Shown here in pieces: positions 15,742-18,009 of a DNA stretch of 18,009 bases. The stretch covers positions 1 to 18,009 of the forward strand of contig JAKUNX010000025.1 in assembly GCA_022451835.1 (NCBI GenBank), read 5' to 3'. A program made the translations under genes and the position numbers. The DNA comes from Candidatus Poseidoniaceae archaeon (GTDB taxonomy: Archaea; Thermoplasmatota; Poseidoniia; Poseidoniales; Poseidoniaceae). A model generated the notes under the pieces. The model was not told the origin of the DNA. It worked only from the letters and a program-made list of their open reading frames with translations, and did no database searches. The stretch's first letter is position 1, and each line of letters starts with the position of its first letter.

Positions 15742-17910
15742 CTATCCTTCCAATAGTTCAGCATCGACAACTGAAGCGATATCCATATCATCCTTGAGAA
15801 CTTTATTTATCGATTCATTACTGTCTAATGTCAAGTTCTCTGGACTACTTGTTTTAGCATTCCATAACAACAGTGCAACAATTAGGAATAATGCAATGAA
15901 AATAAAGTCAAGATGAAATTTTTCAAACAAAGATTCAGAATGAGAATTGGTATTTCCATCTCCTGCAACTGTAATTATTACTGGAAGAGACTGCCCATCG
16001 TCACTTATTCCTCTAACTTCTAAAGTATTGTTACCTTTAGCAATTTTATCTGTATCAAGGGCTATTGACCAAGTAAATCTCTCAAGTGCCCCTAAAGTTG
16101 TATTAGACTCCTCAAATGAAGCTGACATCCAATTACCATCATTTATTCGGTATTCAACAGCATTAACTGAACCCATCTGCCCCCAAGCAATCCCATCTAT
16201 TACATAGAGCATTGATTCATTATCAAAGCCCATTGATTCAATATGAACTTGAGTGTTTGTGTCTATTTTACCAGTCAAGTTCTGTTCTTTCAATTCAATA
16301 GATAATTTTACTGCCTCGTAAGCATCAACTAAACCCCAACCAAAATCTCTATTCCAGTATGGATCTACATCAGGTTGAGTAGGCTCGCCTTTTCGCTCAG
16401 CAGTAAACTTGAGAATTTCCTTCATCTCAAATGGAGACAAGTCTTCATTAGCTTCTATCATTAATGCCAGTATGCCTGATACTGACGGAGTGGCATATGA
16501 AGTTCCCGAACCTCTGCTAGTGTATGTATTGGATGAAGCATCACCGCCAAGGAAATTATTACATGAGCCAGAAGTAACACATCCCTCTGCTTGAATGATA
16601 TTAGTTCCAGGTGCAGTTATTTCTGGCTTCAATTCGTTTAATGGATTACCATCACCATTATCCCTTCGAGGTCCACGTGAAGAGTAAGAGGCAATGGTAT
16701 CATCATCTCTAGTAATGGTATTACCATCATCAGTTGCACCAACCGTTATCGAAAGGTCTGAGGAGCCCATGCCTGATAACCCATCGTTACTAGGCCCATC
16801 ATTTCCTGCTGCAACACTGACTACTACACCTTCTTCCATTGCAACATCAAGAATCATACTGTGCATATCTGTTCCATCCGAACCACCATTTTCGTGAGAA
16901 GTAATCCCCCAAGATAACGAAATAATATCAATACCATGCAGACTTTCATCGACACCAGCCCAAGCCGTATCTTTGTTATCAATAATCCACTGAATTCCAT
17001 TCATAGCAGACTCATAGAATTCTTGCTCCAAGATATAATTCTCAAACGGTCCTGCACCAGCATCGGTACCAATTCTTACATCGACTAGAGAGGAACCTGG
17101 GGCTGATCCATAATACTCGCTTTGACTACCATCAGCTTCGATACCTGTTGCTGAAGACATCCCTATACAGGCTGTACCGTGTTGATTACCATCATCTGGA
17201 TCATAAGAACCATCTGTTTCTCGGGCACCAAGACCTGCCGCAACACAAGTTGGATCGGTGTGTAAATAACAAACTGCATCATAACCTGCAACGAACTTTC
17301 CAACTAATCCGGGATGTTCATTATCAACTCCTGTATCGACCATTGCAATGTTTACACCTTTTCCTGTCACGCCAAAGTTCCATGCTGCATCTGGATATAT
17401 GGAAGAATTTCTTGCCTTAACGTTGGGTGTTTGAATGTCACCATAGAATATCACAGTGCCGTATTTATGTACCATTACAACATTAGGTAAATCTACCAAT
17501 GTTTGTGCTAATGATACTTCTTGGACTCCAATCAGAACCGAATTTATCGCTTCAATTACGTCAACAACTTCGATTCCTAACTGCTCTAATTGAGCCATAT
17601 GAGTTTCAGTGACTTCTGTATTGTAAGAAATACCCATACCCACAGGAACTTCTGAAGATTCTATAGAATCGTGTATTGAGTTTTTATTTTGATCGAAGAT
17701 TGACCTTTCATACCATTCTGGAATATCTTCTGCCCAAGTTGGTTCTGCTTGTAAGGGAATTTGATAAGTATCTTCAATATTCATCCAGTGAATTCCAGAG
17801 TCATCAATTGTCGACCAATTGGCTCTGTTGTATACAGGTTGTTCGTAAATTGAACCTGTCAATGGTAAAAAGATGACTGCACAAAGAAACACTGCTAATA
17901 GTCGCTTCAT
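15742..17910 (-). CDS. Membrane-anchored subtilisin-like serine protease (S8)
   Basis: 722-residue secreted endopeptidase. A signal peptide (1-20, MKRLLAVFLCAVIFLPLTGS) is followed by a spacer with a calcium-loop-like DQNKNSIHDSIE (73-84) and an I9-like propeptide (about 92-157). The S8 catalytic domain covers about 165-540, with the triad Asp192 (AMVDTGVD), His244 (NQHGTACIG) and Ser471 (GSGTSYATPSVSG), and oxyanion Asn370 (AAGNDGP). All key residues are present, so it should be active. Cysteine pairs C214/C222 and C444/C450 could form disulfides. A beta-rich domain at about 545-650 precedes one TM helix (about 667-684) and a short acidic cytosolic tail, so the enzyme stays attached outside the cell. 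The start has GAGGGAGAGGA just upstream. Likely role: degrading marine protein for uptake; its coupling with an aminotransferase downstream fits amino-acid use, an inference. Confidence 0.93.
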   Translation of the reverse strand: MKRLLAVFLCAVIFLPLTGSIYEQPVYNRANWSTIDDSGIHWMNIEDTYQIPLQAEPTWAEDIPEWYERSIFDQNKNSIHDSIESSEVPVGMGISYNTEVTETHMAQLEQLGIEVVDVIEAINSVLIGVQEVSLAQTLVDLPNVVMVHKYGTVIFYGDIQTPNVKARNSSIYPDAAWNFGVTGKGVNIAMVDTGVDNEHPGLVGKFVAGYDAVCYLHTDPTCVAAGLGARETDGSYDPDDGNQHGTACIGMSSATGIEADGSQSEYYGSAPGSSLVDVRIGTDAGAGPFENYILEQEFYESAMNGIQWIIDNKDTAWAGVDESLHGIDIISLSWGITSHENGGSDGTDMHSMILDVAMEEGVVVSVAAGNDGPSNDGLSGMGSSDLSITVGATDDGNTITRDDDTIASYSSRGPRRDNGDGNPLNELKPEITAPGTNIIQAEGCVTSGSCNNFLGGDASSNTYTSRGSGTSYATPSVSGILALMIEANEDLSPFEMKEILKFTAERKGEPTQPDVDPYWNRDFGWGLVDAYEAVKLSIELKEQNLTGKIDTNTQVHIESMGFDNESMLYVIDGIAWGQMGSVNAVEYRINDGNWMSASFEESNTTLGALERFTWSIALDTDKIAKGNNTLEVRGISDDGQSLPVIITVAGDGNTNSHSESLFEKFHLDFIFIALFLIVALLLWNAKTSSPENLTLDSNESINKVLKDDMDIASVVDAELLEG

Positions 17911-17970
17911 TCCTCTCCCTCAACACAAGCAAAAACCAATCACACATCAAGATATTCATGTTTTGTTAAG

Positions 17971-18009
17971 TGGTGGGAGCAGAGGGATTTGAACCCCCCC
18001 CAGCGGATT
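17971..18009 (-). tRNA. tRNA, 3' half only (isotype not determinable)
   Basis: On the minus strand the segment reads anticodon-stem 3' strand TCCGC (18003-18007), a short variable loop, T stem GGGGG (17994-17998), T loop TTCAAAT (17987-17993), T stem CCCTC (17982-17986, one G-T pair), acceptor 3' strand TGCTCCC (17975-17981), discriminator A, and CCA (17971-17973). The 5' half, including the anticodon, lies beyond the right edge. A variable loop of about four bases argues against serine or leucine. The 5' acceptor strand should be GGGAGCA. CCA may be encoded or coincidental. Confidence 0.8.

Noticed and set aside
17994..18001. Run of eight C at the right edge as an artefact that breaks the tRNA
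   Set aside because: The run can be read as five T-stem G residues plus three variable-loop G residues on the minus strand, and the T arm and acceptor strand pair sensibly, so the tRNA call holds.
1..18009. CRISPR array, insertion sequence, prophage or other mobile element
   Set aside because: No regularly spaced repeats, transposase, integrase or phage genes were seen; the tRNA at the right edge shows no attachment-site duplication within the window.

Overview
The window looks like a chromosomal segment of an AT-rich marine archaeon. The best guess is Marine Group II (Poseidoniales) Euryarchaeota. Supporting this are archaeal-type ribosomal proteins L3 and L4, a group II chaperonin (thermosome), a Hef-type helicase/nuclease, Shine-Dalgarno motifs of the GGAGG/GGTGAT type, and large secreted, C-terminally anchored proteins. 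Assignment to this lineage is inference from gene content; there is no rRNA in the window to confirm it.

Layout. Positions 1-1579 hold the start of the ribosomal S10-type operon on the minus strand (L3 then L4, L4 cut by the window edge). A 320-base intergenic stretch before it contains a GC-rich, foldable segment in otherwise AT-rich DNA. From 1901 to 4470 the plus strand carries hef, split into two frames by a one-base shift at an A-run followed by a stop codon. All remaining genes are on the minus strand. Reading in their direction of transcription from the right edge: the 3' end of a tRNA; a membrane-anchored subtilisin-like protease; a class I/II aminotransferase; a small zinc-ribbon membrane protein; a six-TM membrane protein with an acidic tail; a 1157-residue surface protein; a thermosome subunit; and a two-gene redox-like cassette that ends one base from the end of hef.

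Most unusual content. The cassette at 4472-7309 encodes (i) a 656-residue fusion of a one-cluster ferredoxin, a diflavin-reductase-type flavodoxin domain and a succinate dehydrogenase/fumarate reductase iron-sulfur subunit (SdhB/TfrB)-like region in which every cluster-ligand cysteine is gone, with no cysteine after residue 337, and (ii) an HdrB/SdhE-like CCG-domain protein keeping only one of the five ligand cysteines in each of its two motifs. The folds appear kept while the Fe-S clusters have been lost in both partners, next to a newly acquired ferredoxin-flavodoxin head. This is the strongest candidate for an undescribed system here.

How the genes work together. The protease, aminotransferase and zinc-ribbon protein are tightly spaced and probably co-transcribed. 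The ferredoxin-flavodoxin-SdhB-like and HdrB-like genes abut with no gap and are very likely co-translated partners. The thermosome, surface protein and six-TM protein each have their own upstream gap and may be separately transcribed.
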